Made by a program: the position numbers and the translations under genes
Shown here: piece after piece, positions 34,881 through 45,185 of the stretch
Layout: every line of letters starts with the position of its first letter
Position numbering within the stretch: position 1 is the first letter of the stretch
Notes under the pieces: model-generated
Databases searched by the model: none
What the model was told of the DNA's origin: nothing
The model's input: the letters and a program-made list of their open reading frames with translations, nothing else
Source of the DNA: Ottowia flava
Lineage (GTDB): Bacteria > Pseudomonadota > Gammaproteobacteria > Burkholderiales > Burkholderiaceae_C
Length of the DNA: 64,000 nt
Direction: 5' to 3'
NCBI RefSeq assembly: GCF_008017535.1
Contig: NZ_VRUA01000005.1
Location: 1-64,000, forward strand

Positions 34881-35624
34881 CTATGCGGCCAGGAACCTGT
34901 AGAAGTTGCGCAACATGCCGGCCGTGGCGCCCCAAATGAAGCGCTCGACCTCGGTGTCGGGTGTCGGCGGCGACTCACCGGCGCGCGGCTCGACCTGCAC
35001 GCGCTCAATGTAAGGCATCGAGAACCACTCGCGCGCGTTGCCCTCCCATTCCAGCCGGTGACGGCGGTGGTGCGCAGGGTTCATCAGGAACGCCAGCGGC
35101 ACCTCAAAGGCGTGTGCCACCTCGTCGGGGTTGGGATGCAGCACGAAACCGGGCCGCACCAACGCCACCACGGGCGTGACGATGAACTGCGTGCCGGTGA
35201 TGTAGACGGGCAGTCGGCCGATCACGTCGACGTGACTGCGCGGCAGATCGACCTCTTCCTGCGCTTCGCGCAGCGCCGCATCGTCCACGTCCACGTCTTC
35301 CGGATCGACCTTGCCGCCGGGAAAGGCAACTTGGCCGGAATGGGTCGACAGATTCTGCGTGCGCTCGGTCAGCAAGACCGACAGGCCACCGGCGCGCTCG
35401 ACCAGTGGGACCAGCACGGCGGCTGCCGCTGGCGCCCGGTCGGCGAAGCGCGGCTCCTGCCGCAACTCGGGCTGCCAGGCGGGCGGCTGCTGAAACCGCG
35501 CACGCAACGCGTCGGGTGTCAGGCGCTCGGCCGGGATGGCCGGCAGCTGGGTATCCACGCCAGTGATGGGCACGCGGCGGGGATCGAAGTTGGGCAGCTT
35601 GGACAGGGGAGTGAACGAGGTCAT
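34881..35624 (-). CDS. Nudix hydrolase, CoA pyrophosphatase type (NudL-like)
   Basis: 247 residues. The Nudix box GX5EX7REX2EEXG is seen as GGKVDPEDVDVDDAALREAQEEV, and the preceding LTERTQNLSTHSGQVAFPGG is the NuCoA signature of CoA pyrophosphatases. It would hydrolyse CoA and its derivatives to 4'-phosphopantetheine and ADP. The ATG at 35624 is chosen because the N-terminus then matches the family; earlier in-frame codons are unlikely. Confidence 0.9.
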   Translation of the reverse strand: MTSFTPLSKLPNFDPRRVPITGVDTQLPAIPAERLTPDALRARFQQPPAWQPELRQEPRFADRAPAAAAVLVPLVERAGGLSVLLTERTQNLSTHSGQVAFPGGKVDPEDVDVDDAALREAQEEVDLPRSHVDVIGRLPVYITGTQFIVTPVVALVRPGFVLHPNPDEVAHAFEVPLAFLMNPAHHRRHRLEWEGNAREWFSMPYIERVQVEPRAGESPPTPDTEVERFIWGATAGMLRNFYRFLAA

Positions 35625-35835
35625 GGGCGCATGAGGGAACCGACGATTGTGACCAATCCCGCCTGGCCCTGCAGGGCGCGCTGCTGGCGTCCGCCAGCAG
35701 CCCAAAAGTCCGCCCGCGCGCCCCAAAAATTTACGCAGAACTTATGGCCACCGGCCGTTCACGAATGGAAAGTTTACGGGCCTCGGACGAATACTTTGAA
35801 TCGGCAATTTCGCCATCCGACTGTTTCCATTGGCT

Positions 35836-36543
35836 ATGCGATCCGCACCGATTCGGCCCCTGTCTGCGCTTGCCGCAGCGACGGGCGGCATGATCTTCCT
35901 GAGCTGCCCCACCAGTGCAGCCGCCCAGTTTTCGGGCACCGTCACCTTGACCACCGACTATGTCTGGCGCGGCTCGTCCCAGACCCGTCAGTCACCCGCT
36001 GCGCAGGTGGGCGTGAAATACGCGCTTCCGTCAGGGCTGTACGCCTCGGTGTGGGGCTCCAACGTCAAGTTCCGGCCCGATAACGGCGCCGCCAGTGAAT
36101 TCGATCTGGCGCTGGGATGGGCGGGCAAGCTGTCCGACGACTGGGCGCTGGACCTGTATGGCCTGCGCTATCAATACCCGCGCGCCAACGCCGCACTGAA
36201 CTGGAACGAGGTGAATCTGGCGCTGTCCTGGCGCGACCGTGCCTGGCTGTCCGTCGGCCACTCGAGCAACGCCATGGCCAGCGGTGGCCACGGCACCTAC
36301 GTGCTGCTGGGGGCACGCCATCCGCTCAACGAGCAGTGGCGCGCAGAAGTCACGCTCGCGCGCTACCTGCTCGATCGCGCCCATGCGCCCAGCTACACGC
36401 ACGGCTCGGTCGGCGTGGTGTGGGCTTTCAAGGCGCCTTTCGAGGCTCGGCTGACCGTGCACGCCACCGATGCGGCCGCGCGGCGCCTTTTTCCCGGCAT
36501 GGCCGGCACGCGCGCCGAACTGGCCCTGCAGGGAGCTTTCTGA
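35836..36543 (+). CDS. TorF-family putative outer-membrane porin, next to kdp
   Basis: 235 residues: a signal peptide (cleavage near PTSAAAQ, about 33) and a barrel starting FSGTVTLTTDYVWRGSSQTRQSPAAQVGVKY, the TorF/TIGR02001 hallmark (TDYVxRGxSQ), ending in a terminal phenylalanine. Proteins of this family are predicted outer-membrane channels of unknown specificity. Its stop overlaps an ATG of a tiny frame, and kdpA begins 32 bases later, so it is probably the first gene of the kdp transcript. A role in K+ access across the outer membrane is inference only. Confidence 0.83.
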   Translation: MRSAPIRPLSALAAATGGMIFLSCPTSAAAQFSGTVTLTTDYVWRGSSQTRQSPAAQVGVKYALPSGLYASVWGSNVKFRPDNGAASEFDLALGWAGKLSDDWALDLYGLRYQYPRANAALNWNEVNLALSWRDRAWLSVGHSSNAMASGGHGTYVLLGARHPLNEQWRAEVTLARYLLDRAHAPSYTHGSVGVVWAFKAPFEARLTVHATDAAARRLFPGMAGTRAELALQGAF

Positions 36544-36569
36544 TGACCCGCGCTTTCCCCCTGGAGTGA
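36543..36569 (+). other. Eight-codon leader frame between the porin and kdpA
   Basis: An ATG overlaps the porin stop (TGATG at 36541-36545) and opens a frame of eight codons ending in TGA at 36567-36569, seven bases before the kdpA ATG. The GGAG that serves kdpA lies inside it. It sits where kdpF is found in other operons but is far too short and not hydrophobic. It may only couple translation, or be chance. Confidence 0.35.
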
Positions 36570-36575
36570 TTGACC

Positions 36576-38291
36576 ATGATTGAACTTGTCTTGCTGCTCG
36601 CGCTGCTGCTGTTGCTGGGCTGGCCGCTGGGGCGCTACCTGGCAGCGGTGATGCGCGGCGACCGCCTGCCCGGCGACGGCGTCTTCGCCTGGGTTGAGCG
36701 GCCGATCTACCGGCTGCTGGGCGCGCGCGCCGACACCGGCATGAGCTGGCGCGGGTACGCCGGCGCTTTCCTGCTGAGCAACCTGGTGCTGGCGATCATC
36801 GTCTGGGTGATCTTCATGACGCAGGCGTGGCTGCCGCTCAACCCCGACGGCATCCCCAACATGTCGTGGGACCTCGCGCTGCACACCATGGTGTCCTTTC
36901 TGACCAACACCAACCAGCAGCACTACTCCGGTCAGGCCCAGTTGTCTTATCTGTCGCAGATGACCGGCATCGTCGGCCTGCAGGTGATCACCCCCGTGAT
37001 GGGGCTGGCGATGGCCGTGGCGACCCTGCGCGGCCTGTTTGGCGGGCGCCACACGACCGAAGCCCAAGGCGAACGGGATGCTGCCAGCATCGATGTGGGC
37101 AACTACTGGGTGGACGTGACACGCGCCACGCTGCGCTTCATGCTGCCGCTGTGCCTCGTGTGGTCGGCCCTGCTGACCTGGCAGGGCGTGCCCGCCACAC
37201 TGGCTGCCGGCCCGGTGGCCACGCCCATTGACGCATCGACGGGCATGAAAGAGCAGAAGATCCCGCTGGGCCCGGTCGCGCCCATGGTCGCCATCAAGCA
37301 GCTGGGCAGCAATGGGGGCGGATGGTACGGGCCCAACAGCACGGTGCCGCTGGAAAACCCGACACCGCTGTCGAACTTGCTGGAGGTGCTGGCCATCGGC
37401 CTGGTGCCGGTCGCCATCGTGTTCATGGTCGGGCCGTTCACCGGGCGTCGCCGCTTCGGTGCACTGGTGCTGGGCGTGATGCTGACGCTGTCCATCGCGT
37501 CCTTGGGTGCGGCGCTGTGGTCGGAAGGCTACTCAGCCACTTCGCTCGATCCCGCGCTGATGGAGGGCAAGGAGGTGCGGATCGGCCCCGATGCGTCGGG
37601 CATCTGGGCATCAATGACCACCCAGGTGAACAACGGCTCGGTGGACTTGATGCTGGACTCGTCGGCACCCCTCACCGGCATGGTCTCGATGGTCAACATG
37701 CTCATCAATGCCATCTGGGGCGGCGTCGGCTGCGGGCTGCAGCAGTTCATCGTCTACCTGATGCTGAGCGTGTTCCTGGCCGGCCTGATGACCGGCCGAA
37801 CGCCGGAACTGCTGGGTCGCAAGATCGAAGGGCCCGAGGTGCGTCTGCTGGCAGTGCTGGTGCTGCTTCAACCTCTGGTGATCCTGGGCTTCACGGCCGT
37901 CACGCTGGCGATTCCCGCCATCACCGGAAACACCAATCCGGGCTTCCACGCCATCAGTCAGGTGTTCTATGAATACGTCTCGGCTTTCGCCAACAACGGT
38001 TCGGGCTTCGAGGGCCTGAGCGACAGCACCGTCTGGTGGAACGTCAGCTGCGCCATCGTGCTGGCGCTCGGTCGCTTCCCCTCGCTGGTGATTCCGCTGG
38101 CCATCGCCGCCATGCTGGCGGCCAAGCACCGCGCACCGCAAACGGCAGGCACCCTGCCCGTGGAGACCTTGACCTTCGGCCTCACGCTGATCGGCATCGT
38201 GTTGATCCTGACGCTGCTGCAGTTCATGCCGGTGCTCGTGCTCGGCCCTGTGGCCGACCACCTCACGCTGAACACGCTGCTGGCCCGGTAA
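36576..38291 (+). CDS. kdpA: K+-transporting ATPase channel subunit KdpA
   Basis: 571 residues, about ten membrane helices. The four selectivity-filter-like loops are visible: FLTNTNQQHYSG, KQLGSNGGGWYGPNS, INAIWGGVGCGLQQ and FANNGSGFEG. It carries the K+ selectivity filter of the high-affinity KdpFABC pump. The ATG at 36576 follows GGAG by 9 bases. The gap to kdpB is 24 bp. No kdpF is recognisable. Confidence 0.97.
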   Translation: MIELVLLLALLLLLGWPLGRYLAAVMRGDRLPGDGVFAWVERPIYRLLGARADTGMSWRGYAGAFLLSNLVLAIIVWVIFMTQAWLPLNPDGIPNMSWDLALHTMVSFLTNTNQQHYSGQAQLSYLSQMTGIVGLQVITPVMGLAMAVATLRGLFGGRHTTEAQGERDAASIDVGNYWVDVTRATLRFMLPLCLVWSALLTWQGVPATLAAGPVATPIDASTGMKEQKIPLGPVAPMVAIKQLGSNGGGWYGPNSTVPLENPTPLSNLLEVLAIGLVPVAIVFMVGPFTGRRRFGALVLGVMLTLSIASLGAALWSEGYSATSLDPALMEGKEVRIGPDASGIWASMTTQVNNGSVDLMLDSSAPLTGMVSMVNMLINAIWGGVGCGLQQFIVYLMLSVFLAGLMTGRTPELLGRKIEGPEVRLLAVLVLLQPLVILGFTAVTLAIPAITGNTNPGFHAISQVFYEYVSAFANNGSGFEGLSDSTVWWNVSCAIVLALGRFPSLVIPLAIAAMLAAKHRAPQTAGTLPVETLTFGLTLIGIVLILTLLQFMPVLVLGPVADHLTLNTLLAR

Positions 38292-38315
38292 ACCGTTTCG
38301 CCCGAAGGAATTTCC

Positions 38316-40352
38316 ATGCGTAACTCTTCTCATTCAGAACACAGCGCCAGCGGTCCGCTGGCCACGCAGACCTGGGGCCCGGCCATGAAGGACGCGTTCC
38401 TGAAGCTGGCACCACAGCACATGATCCGCAACCCCGTGATGGCGGTGGTCTGGCTGGGCACGGTATTGACTGCCGTCGCCACCATCGCGGGCTGGACACA
38501 GCCGGTCTTCGGCTGGGCCGTCACGCTCATTCTTCTGGCTACCGTGCTGTTTGCGAACTTCGCTGAAGCCGTGGCCGAAGCGCGCGGACGCGGCCAGGCA
38601 GCGTCGCTGCGCCGGGCCCGCAAGGACCTGACGGCGCGCCTGCGCGACAAGTCGGGAGCCACCACCACGGTGCCGGCAGCGGCGCTGCGGCCAGGTGATC
38701 TGGTCGAAGTGGCCGAGGGCGAACTGGTCCCGGCCGATGGTGAAATCGTCGAAGGTGTGGCCACCATCAACGAAGCTGCCGTCACCGGTGAATCGGCCCC
38801 CGTGTTGCGCGAGGCCGGCACCGACCGCTCAGGCGTGATCGGCGGTACCAAGGTGCTGTCCGATCACATCGTGGTGCAGATCACGGCCGAGCCGGGCAAC
38901 AGCTTCCTGGACCGCATGATCGCGTTGGTGGAAGGCTCCAACCGCCAGAAAACACCCAACGAAATCGCCCTGGGCATCCTGCTGGTGGTGATGACCGTCA
39001 CCTTTCTGACCGTTGTCGTCACGCTGCCTTTCATCGGCAGCTTCGTGAAGATAGAGTTCGATGTGGTGCTGCTGGTGGCGCTGCTCGTATGCCTGATACC
39101 GACCACGATTGGCGGCCTGCTGCCCGCCATCGGCATCGCTGGCATGAACCGAGCGCTGAAAGCGAACGTGCTCGCCAAGTCGGGCAAGGCGGTCGAAGTG
39201 GCGGGCGATGTGGACGTGCTGTTGCTGGACAAGACGGGCACCATCACGCACGGAGACCGCGCGGCAACCGCCTTCCATCCCATGGCAGGGGTCGACGCCG
39301 CCCAGTTGCGCAACGCGTCGATGCTGAGTTCGCTCGCTGACCCGACGCCTGAGGGCAAATCCATCGTGGCGCTGGCGCGCGAACAAGGCGAGACCCTGGT
39401 CGAGCCCGAGCACGCGAGCTTCGTGGCGTTCACCGCCCAGACGCGCATGTCAGGCATCGATCTCGAAGGCGGCCGCACGATTCGCAAAGGGGCCCTCGAC
39501 GCCATCGCGCAATATGTGCGCAGCTTGGGCGGCGCCGTGCCGGCCGAGCTGGAAGCGCGCGTGCAGACCGTGGCACGCAAGGGTGCAACCCCGCTCGTGG
39601 TGTGCGACGGACGTCATGTGCTGGGCGTGATCGAGCTTTCCGACGTGATCAAGCACGGCATCAAGGAGCGCTTTGCGCGTCTGCGCGAGATGGGTGTGCG
39701 CACGGTGATGATCACCGGCGACAACCAACTCACCGCCGCCAGCATCGCGGCCGACGCCGGCGTGGACGACTACATCGCCGAAGTCCGCCCCGAGGACAAG
39801 CTGGCGAGGATACGGGCCGAGCAGCAGGCCGGGCGCTTGGTCGCCATGGTGGGCGACGGCACCAACGACGCCCCGGCACTCGCCCAGGCCGACGTGGGTC
39901 TGGCCATGAACTCAGGCACCCAGGCCGCCAAGGAAGCAGGCAACATGGTCGATCTGGACAATGACCCTGCCAAGCTCCTGGCCGTGGTGGAGATCGGCAA
40001 ACAACAGCTGATCACGCGGGGCGCGCTGACCACCTTCTCGCTGGCCAACGACGTGTCGAAATACTTCGCCATCCTGCCTGCGTTGTTCGCTGCATCTGTG
40101 CCGCAGATGGCGGCACTCAACCTGATGCGCCTATCCAGTCCCACCAGCGCGGTGCTGTCTGCGCTGATTTTCAACGCGATCATCATTCCGGTATTGATCC
40201 CGCTGGCCCTGCGCGGCGTGCGCTTCAAGCCCGCCAGCGCCACCGAGCTGCTGCGCACCAATATGCTGGTGTACGGCGTGGGGGGCGTGATTCTGCCCTT
40301 CATTGGCATCAAGCTGATTGACATGCTTCTTGCCACCCTGTTCACGTTTTGA
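38316..40352 (+). CDS. kdpB: K+-transporting P-type ATPase catalytic subunit KdpB
   Basis: 678 residues. The P-type ATPase phosphorylation site [11 protein letters not shown] has Asp305; the actuator motif is VTGESAPV, and the hinge motif [18 protein letters not shown] is complete. It hydrolyses ATP to drive K+ entry through KdpA. It lies within kdpABCDE, 9 bp before kdpC. Confidence 0.97.
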   Translation: MRNSSHSEHSASGPLATQTWGPAMKDAFLKLAPQHMIRNPVMAVVWLGTVLTAVATIAGWTQPVFGWAVTLILLATVLFANFAEAVAEARGRGQAASLRRARKDLTARLRDKSGATTTVPAAALRPGDLVEVAEGELVPADGEIVEGVATINEAAVTGESAPVLREAGTDRSGVIGGTKVLSDHIVVQITAEPGNSFLDRMIALVEGSNRQKTPNEIALGILLVVMTVTFLTVVVTLPFIGSFVKIEFDVVLLVALLVCLIPTTIGGLLPAIGIAGMNRALKANVLAKSGKAVEVAGDVDVLLLDKTGTITHGDRAATAFHPMAGVDAAQLRNASMLSSLADPTPEGKSIVALAREQGETLVEPEHASFVAFTAQTRMSGIDLEGGRTIRKGALDAIAQYVRSLGGAVPAELEARVQTVARKGATPLVVCDGRHVLGVIELSDVIKHGIKERFARLREMGVRTVMITGDNQLTAASIAADAGVDDYIAEVRPEDKLARIRAEQQAGRLVAMVGDGTNDAPALAQADVGLAMNSGTQAAKEAGNMVDLDNDPAKLLAVVEIGKQQLITRGALTTFSLANDVSKYFAILPALFAASVPQMAALNLMRLSSPTSAVLSALIFNAIIIPVLIPLALRGVRFKPASATELLRTNMLVYGVGGVILPFIGIKLIDMLLATLFTF

Positions 40353-40361
40353 GGTTTGACC

Positions 40362-41012
40362 ATGGCACACACTGAAATCACGCCTCCGGCCTCGGCGCCT
40401 GCACGCTCGGCGCTGGACGACCACGGCGCTCTGCGTGGCGCGCTTGGCCTGGCCGTCGTCACCCTGGCCGGCTTCGGCTTCCTCTACTCTCTCGCAGGGG
40501 TCGGCGTTGGCCAGGCGCTGTTTCCGGCGACGGCCAACGGCAGTGTCATTCAGCATGATGGGCGCGTCGTCGGCTCGGCCCTGGTCGCACAGCCGTTCGC
40601 GAACGAGCGGTATTTCCAGCCCCGCCCCTCTGCTGCGGACTTCAACCCCATGGCGCTGGGTGGCAGCAACCAGGCCCGAACCAACCCGGAGATGCGCCAG
40701 CGCCTGGCCGAAACACGAGCAGCGGTGGCCCAGCGCGAGAAAGTCGATCCATCCACCGTACCGAACGAACTCGTTACCTCGTCGGGCAGCGGCATTGACC
40801 CGCACATCACACCCGAGGGCGCCGCCGTGCAGGTGGGCCGCGTTGCCCGGTCGCGCGGACTGCTGCCCAGCGACGTCGAGCGCCTGGTCGCCGAGCATAC
40901 CGAGCCGCGTCAGACGGGCGTTCTCGGTCAGGCGCGTGTGAATGTCCTATTGCTCAATCTGGCACTCGACGCAGCCAGCGAATCGCAGCCTTCCGGCACA
41001 CCGGATCGCTGA
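40362..41012 (+). CDS. kdpC: K+-transporting ATPase subunit KdpC
   Basis: 216 residues. One N-terminal membrane helix (ALGLAVVTLAGFGFLYSLAGVGVGQALF) is followed by a periplasmic domain with GSVIQHDGRVVGSALVAQPF, YFQPRPSA and DPHITPEGAAVQVGRVARSRG, all KdpC signatures. It stabilises the KdpA-KdpB complex. The ATG at 40362 follows GAGG by 7 bases. Confidence 0.95.
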   Translation: MAHTEITPPASAPARSALDDHGALRGALGLAVVTLAGFGFLYSLAGVGVGQALFPATANGSVIQHDGRVVGSALVAQPFANERYFQPRPSAADFNPMALGGSNQARTNPEMRQRLAETRAAVAQREKVDPSTVPNELVTSSGSGIDPHITPEGAAVQVGRVARSRGLLPSDVERLVAEHTEPRQTGVLGQARVNVLLLNLALDAASESQPSGTPDR

Positions 41013-41100
41013 CGTTCCAGTAGTCGCTTGATGACGATATCGACGGCAGCGAACCACGCTGTGCCAGACTGCCCTTCCCTCGAGCCGCTCTTCACCCTGC

Positions 41101-43812
41101 ATGCCCGCTCAGAACAATTCTCAGGCTGACGCCCTCATCGGTGAACTGCAGCGACAGAAAGGCGGTCGACTGACGGTCTTTCTGGGCGCCGCCCCGGGCG
41201 TCGGAAAGACCTACGCAATGCTGGCGCGCGCGCGCGAGTTGCACCGTCAGGGCGTTGACGTCGTGACCGGAATCGTCGAGACCCACGGACGCAGCGAGAC
41301 CGAAGCAATGGCCGAAGGCCTGCCGCGCCTGCCCCGTCAGCGGGTCGAGTACCGCGGCCGTTTTCTCGAGGAAATGGACCTCGATGGCCTGCTTGAGCGC
41401 AAGCCCGCCATCGTGCTGGTGGATGAGCTGGCTCATCGCAACGCGCCCGGCAGCCGCCACGAGCGCCGTTGGCAGGACATGGAGGAGCTGCTCGACGCCG
41501 GTATCGACGTCTTCACCACCGTCAACATCCAGCACCTGGAGAGCCTGAACGACGTCGTGCACCAGATCACCGGCGTGCGGGTCAGCGAGACCGTGCCGGA
41601 CGCGGTGTTCGACCGATTGCGCGACATGCGCCTGGTCGATCTGCCGCCACGCGAGCTGATTGAGCGGCTCAACCAGGGCAAGGTCTACCTGCCTGACCAT
41701 GCGGCACAGGCGCTGCAGGCCTTTTTCACGCCTTCCAACCTCACCGCCCTGCGTGAACTGGCCATGCAGACCGTGGCTGAGCATGTCGACAACGACTTGC
41801 GCGAAACCCGCATCGCACGCGGCCTGGAGCCAGTCGCGCTGCAACGCCACGTGCTGATCGCCATCGACGGACGGGGTCAGTCCGAATACCTGGTGCGCGC
41901 GGGCGCGCGCATCGCGGAAAGGCGTGGCGCACCGTGGACCGTGGTCACGGTCGACACCGGGCAGTCAGCCACGGCCAGCGCTGGCGCGCCCATGCGGTCC
42001 GGTGCCATGCGGCTCGGCACGCAGACCGCGCAGACCCGGCAACTCGAAGTCGACAGGGCCTTTGCGCTGGCACGCGCACTCGGTGGCGATACCGCCGTGC
42101 TGTACGACAACGACGTAGCACAAGCGTTGCTTGACGCCGCTGCTGCGCGCAGCGCGAAGTCCATCGTGATCGGCCGAACGCGTGAGCGGCCCATCGCGCG
42201 CATCTTCAACCGCACGCTCACACAGCAACTGCTGGCACGCGGTGACCGCTACGAACTCACGATCGTCGGGACACCTCTCACGCGCAGTCGGGCGATGCAG
42301 CGCTCGCGCTACTTCGGCGACGGGCTCACCCGCCGGGAGTCGGTTCTGGTCACACTGACCACCGTGGGCGCCATAGCGGCAGCCGCATTGGCCGAACGTT
42401 GGGTCGGGCTGGAGGATTTATCGACCATCTTCCTGGTTGCGGTGCTCCTGGTCGCCTCGCGCACGCGCATGGCAGCGTCGGTCGTCACGGCGGTGCTGTG
42501 CTTTCTGGCCTACGACTACCTGTTCATCGAACCGCGCTTCACCCTGCGCATTGGCGCAGAACGCGGCATTGCGACAGTTTCTCTGTTCATGGCGGCCGCG
42601 CTGATCGCAGGGCGCCTGGCCTCTCGGCTGCGCACGCAGGTGCTGTCGCTGCGGGCCGCCAACACGCACGCCACTGCCATGCAACGCCTCGCCCGGCAGC
42701 TTTCAGCCGCCGCCGATCTGGGTCAGGTGATCACCGCAGGCGCGTCAGTGATGGAAGCCAGTCTGGGTGCGCAGGTGTGGATGCAGCTGGGCCCCGAAGA
42801 AGGGCCGCGCAACAGTGCGCCCCAACTCGACGACAAGGATCGCGCCGCGGCCGACTGGTGCCAACAGCACGGACAGCCCGCAGGGCGATTCACCGACACG
42901 CTGACGCACAGCCGCTGGTGGTTTTTGCCGGTGCTGTCCGACGGCAAACCGCTGGGTGTGGTGGCCTTGCGCTTGGCGGCCGATCTGGCGCGCTTGCCGT
43001 TTGAGCAGCGCCGCTTGGCCGAAAGCATGGCCGACGACATCGGCCAGGCCGCGTTGCGCACTCGCTTGGTGGCCGATCTCGAAGAAGCCCGAGTCTCCGG
43101 CGAAACCGAGCGTCTGCGCTCAGCGCTGCTGGCATCCGTGTCACACGACCTGCGTTCGCCGCTCGCGTCGATCATCGGCGCGGCCGACAGCCTGTCACGC
43201 TACGGTCAAGACATGAGCGCGGACGATCGTACGAGCCTGCTGGCCACCATCCATACCGAGGGCGAGCGGCTTGACCGCTACATCCAGAACCTGCTCGACA
43301 TGACGCGACTGGGCCAGCAAGGCCTGACGCTGGTGCGCGACTGGATCGGTGTGGACGAACTGATCGGCTCTGCCGCGCACCGTCTGCAGCGCTACGAACC
43401 CGGCCTGAAGATCGAAACGGAGATCACCCCCGACATCGGCCTGATTCACGTGCACCCTGCACTGATCGAACAGGCGGTCTTCAACGTCATGGAGAACGCG
43501 GCCAAGTTCTCGCCACCAAAGGTGCCGATCAGGGTACGAGGGCATCGCGTCGACAAGAACCACATAGCCATTGACGTGACCGATGCGGGGCCTGGCATTC
43601 CGGAGGACGAGCGCCACCGCATTTTTGACATGTTCTACAGCATGGAGCGCGGCGATCGAGGCAAGCACGGCACCGGACTGGGCCTGAGCATCGTCCAAGC
43701 CATCGTTGGCGCCCACATGGGCGAAGTGCAGGCGCTACCCGGCCCAGACAGCCGGGGCACCACGGTGCGCATCACGCTGCCAGCGGGGGAGCCCGCGCCC
43801 GTGGCAGACTGA
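41101..43812 (+). CDS. kdpD: Sensor histidine kinase KdpD
   Basis: 903 residues. The N-terminal KdpD domain carries Walker A GAAPGVGKTYAM (29-40) and VLVDELAHRNAPGSRH, followed by a universal-stress-like domain. Four close-spaced membrane helices span about 415-500, then a GAF-like region. The kinase core has His682 in SVSHDLRSPLASI, the N box FNVMENAAKFS and GTGLGLSIVQAI. It senses low K+ or turgor and phosphorylates KdpE. The gene begins 88 bp after kdpC, so it may also have its own promoter. Confidence 0.96.
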   Translation: MPAQNNSQADALIGELQRQKGGRLTVFLGAAPGVGKTYAMLARARELHRQGVDVVTGIVETHGRSETEAMAEGLPRLPRQRVEYRGRFLEEMDLDGLLERKPAIVLVDELAHRNAPGSRHERRWQDMEELLDAGIDVFTTVNIQHLESLNDVVHQITGVRVSETVPDAVFDRLRDMRLVDLPPRELIERLNQGKVYLPDHAAQALQAFFTPSNLTALRELAMQTVAEHVDNDLRETRIARGLEPVALQRHVLIAIDGRGQSEYLVRAGARIAERRGAPWTVVTVDTGQSATASAGAPMRSGAMRLGTQTAQTRQLEVDRAFALARALGGDTAVLYDNDVAQALLDAAAARSAKSIVIGRTRERPIARIFNRTLTQQLLARGDRYELTIVGTPLTRSRAMQRSRYFGDGLTRRESVLVTLTTVGAIAAAALAERWVGLEDLSTIFLVAVLLVASRTRMAASVVTAVLCFLAYDYLFIEPRFTLRIGAERGIATVSLFMAAALIAGRLASRLRTQVLSLRAANTHATAMQRLARQLSAAADLGQVITAGASVMEASLGAQVWMQLGPEEGPRNSAPQLDDKDRAAADWCQQHGQPAGRFTDTLTHSRWWFLPVLSDGKPLGVVALRLAADLARLPFEQRRLAESMADDIGQAALRTRLVADLEEARVSGETERLRSALLASVSHDLRSPLASIIGAADSLSRYGQDMSADDRTSLLATIHTEGERLDRYIQNLLDMTRLGQQGLTLVRDWIGVDELIGSAAHRLQRYEPGLKIETEITPDIGLIHVHPALIEQAVFNVMENAAKFSPPKVPIRVRGHRVDKNHIAIDVTDAGPGIPEDERHRIFDMFYSMERGDRGKHGTGLGLSIVQAIVGAHMGEVQALPGPDSRGTTVRITLPAGEPAPVAD

Positions 43813-43816
43813 GGCC

Positions 43817-44581
43817 GTGAACGACCCCAACCCTCACGACACCCCCACCCGCGTGCTGGTCATCGACGACGAGCCGCAGATCCGCAAATTTGTCGACATC
43901 AGCCTGCGCTCGCAAGGCTACGCCACCTTACTGGCGGCCACGGGCAACGAAGGCCTGACGCTGCTGGCCAGCCAGGGCGCGGACATCGTGGTGCTCGATC
44001 TCGGCCTGCCAGACCAGGACGGCCACAGTGTTCTGAAGGAGTTGCGCCAGTGGTCGGAAGTGCCGGTGATCGTGCTCACCGTGCGCTCGGATGAGACGGA
44101 GAAGGTCGCGCTGCTGGACGCCGGCGCCAACGACTATGTCACCAAGCCTTTCGGCATCGGCGAGCTGATGGCGCGCATCCGGGCATTTCTGCGCGCCAAA
44201 GCACCCGCCGCTGAAGACGTGTCACGCAACTACGACGATGGCCATCTCCGCATCGATCTGGCGGCCCGGGAGGTCGTGCTGGCCGGCCAAGCCATCGCGC
44301 TTACACGCAAGGAGTTCGCTCTGCTGGCGATGCTGGTGCGTCAGCCAGGCCGGCTGCTAACGCAAAGCCAGTTGCTGCGCGAAATGTGGGGCCCGACGCA
44401 CGAAGACGACACACATTACCTGCGCATTCTGGTTGGCAAGCTGCGCCATAAGCTGGGTGACGACGCGACGGCACCGCGCTACATCTTCACCGAGCCGGGC
44501 GTTGGCCTTCGGTTTTCAGCCGAAGGGCGCGCAGACGACCCGAGCGCGGCGAGGGCACCGGAGACAGACGAGCGCCCATGA
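43817..44581 (+). CDS. kdpE: Response regulator KdpE
   Basis: 254 residues of the OmpR/PhoB class. Receiver domain: IDDEPQIRKFV, phospho-acceptor Asp61 in VVLDLGLPDQDG, and lysine in DYVTKPFGI. The C-terminal winged helix is around LTRKEFALLAMLVRQPGRLLTQSQLLREMWG and YLRILVGKLRHKLGDD. It activates kdp transcription. The start is GTG at 43817, 4 bases after the kdpD stop. The end runs into a shared terminator. Confidence 0.95.
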   Translation: MNDPNPHDTPTRVLVIDDEPQIRKFVDISLRSQGYATLLAATGNEGLTLLASQGADIVVLDLGLPDQDGHSVLKELRQWSEVPVIVLTVRSDETEKVALLDAGANDYVTKPFGIGELMARIRAFLRAKAPAAEDVSRNYDDGHLRIDLAAREVVLAGQAIALTRKEFALLAMLVRQPGRLLTQSQLLREMWGPTHEDDTHYLRILVGKLRHKLGDDATAPRYIFTEPGVGLRFSAEGRADDPSAARAPETDERP

Positions 44582-44620
44582 AAAAACCGCCTGACGCCGA
44601 AACGGCAGGCGGCTTTTTCT
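44581..44620. terminator. Bidirectional terminator between kdpE and rplS
   Basis: An A-run (44581-44586), then a stem CCGCCT...GCCG / CGGC...AGGCGG (44587-44612, three-base bulge GAC, AAA loop) and a T-run (44614-44618). It can terminate kdpE on the plus strand and rplS on the minus strand. Confidence 0.85.
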
Positions 44621-44659
44621 GACTGTGCCAGACGACGTCTGGCACATCGCAACGGCCGA

Positions 44660-45046
44660 TTACGCGGCGTCGCTGACCTGTTTGGCCACGCGGCTGGGCA
44701 GCTTTTCCTTGATACGGGCCGACTTGCCGCTGCGCTCGCGCAGGTAGTAGAGCTTGGCGCGGCGCACGTCGCCACGGCGCTTGACTTCGATCTTGGCGAT
44801 GATCGGGCTGTAGGTCTGGAACGTCCGCTCCACGCCTTCGCCGCTGGAGATCTTGCGCACGGTGAAGCCGCTGTTCAGGCCGCGGTTGCGCTTGGCAATC
44901 ACCACGCCTTCGTAGGCCTGCACGCGCTTGCGGCTGCCTTCAACGACGTTCACACTGACGATCACGGTGTCGCCAGGAGCAAACTCGGGGATGTTCTTGC
45001 CGAGGCGCTCGATTTCCTCTTTTTCGAGGGTCTCAATCAGGTTCAT
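44660..45046 (-). CDS. rplS: 50S ribosomal protein L19
   Basis: 128 residues. [61 protein letters not shown] and [21 protein letters not shown] are characteristic of L19. It sits at the interface of the two ribosomal subunits. The ATG at 45046 is the conserved start. A good -10 element precedes it. Confidence 0.98.
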   Translation of the reverse strand: MNLIETLEKEEIERLGKNIPEFAPGDTVIVSVNVVEGSRKRVQAYEGVVIAKRNRGLNSGFTVRKISSGEGVERTFQTYSPIIAKIEVKRRGDVRRAKLYYLRERSGKSARIKEKLPSRVAKQVSDAA

Positions 45047-45156
45047 GGGTTTCCGATCTCGATCGTGCACACGCTACGCTAGGGGCGGCAACTGGCAGGC
45101 AAAACCCGTCAGCTTTTGTACGTGCCGCGGCTGGCAGAGGATCGACAAAGCCCGCC

Positions 45157-45162
45157 ATTATA
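45157..45162 (-). promoter_or_regulatory. TATAAT -10 element in front of rplS
   Basis: The minus strand reads GGCGCTATAATGGCG, a perfect -10, about 110 bases before the rplS start and directly after the trmD stop. The -35 is poor (GTGGCG at the 17-bp position). It would give rplS a promoter separate from trmD. Confidence 0.5.
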
Positions 45163-45185
45163 GCGCCCCAAGCTGCACCCGCCAC

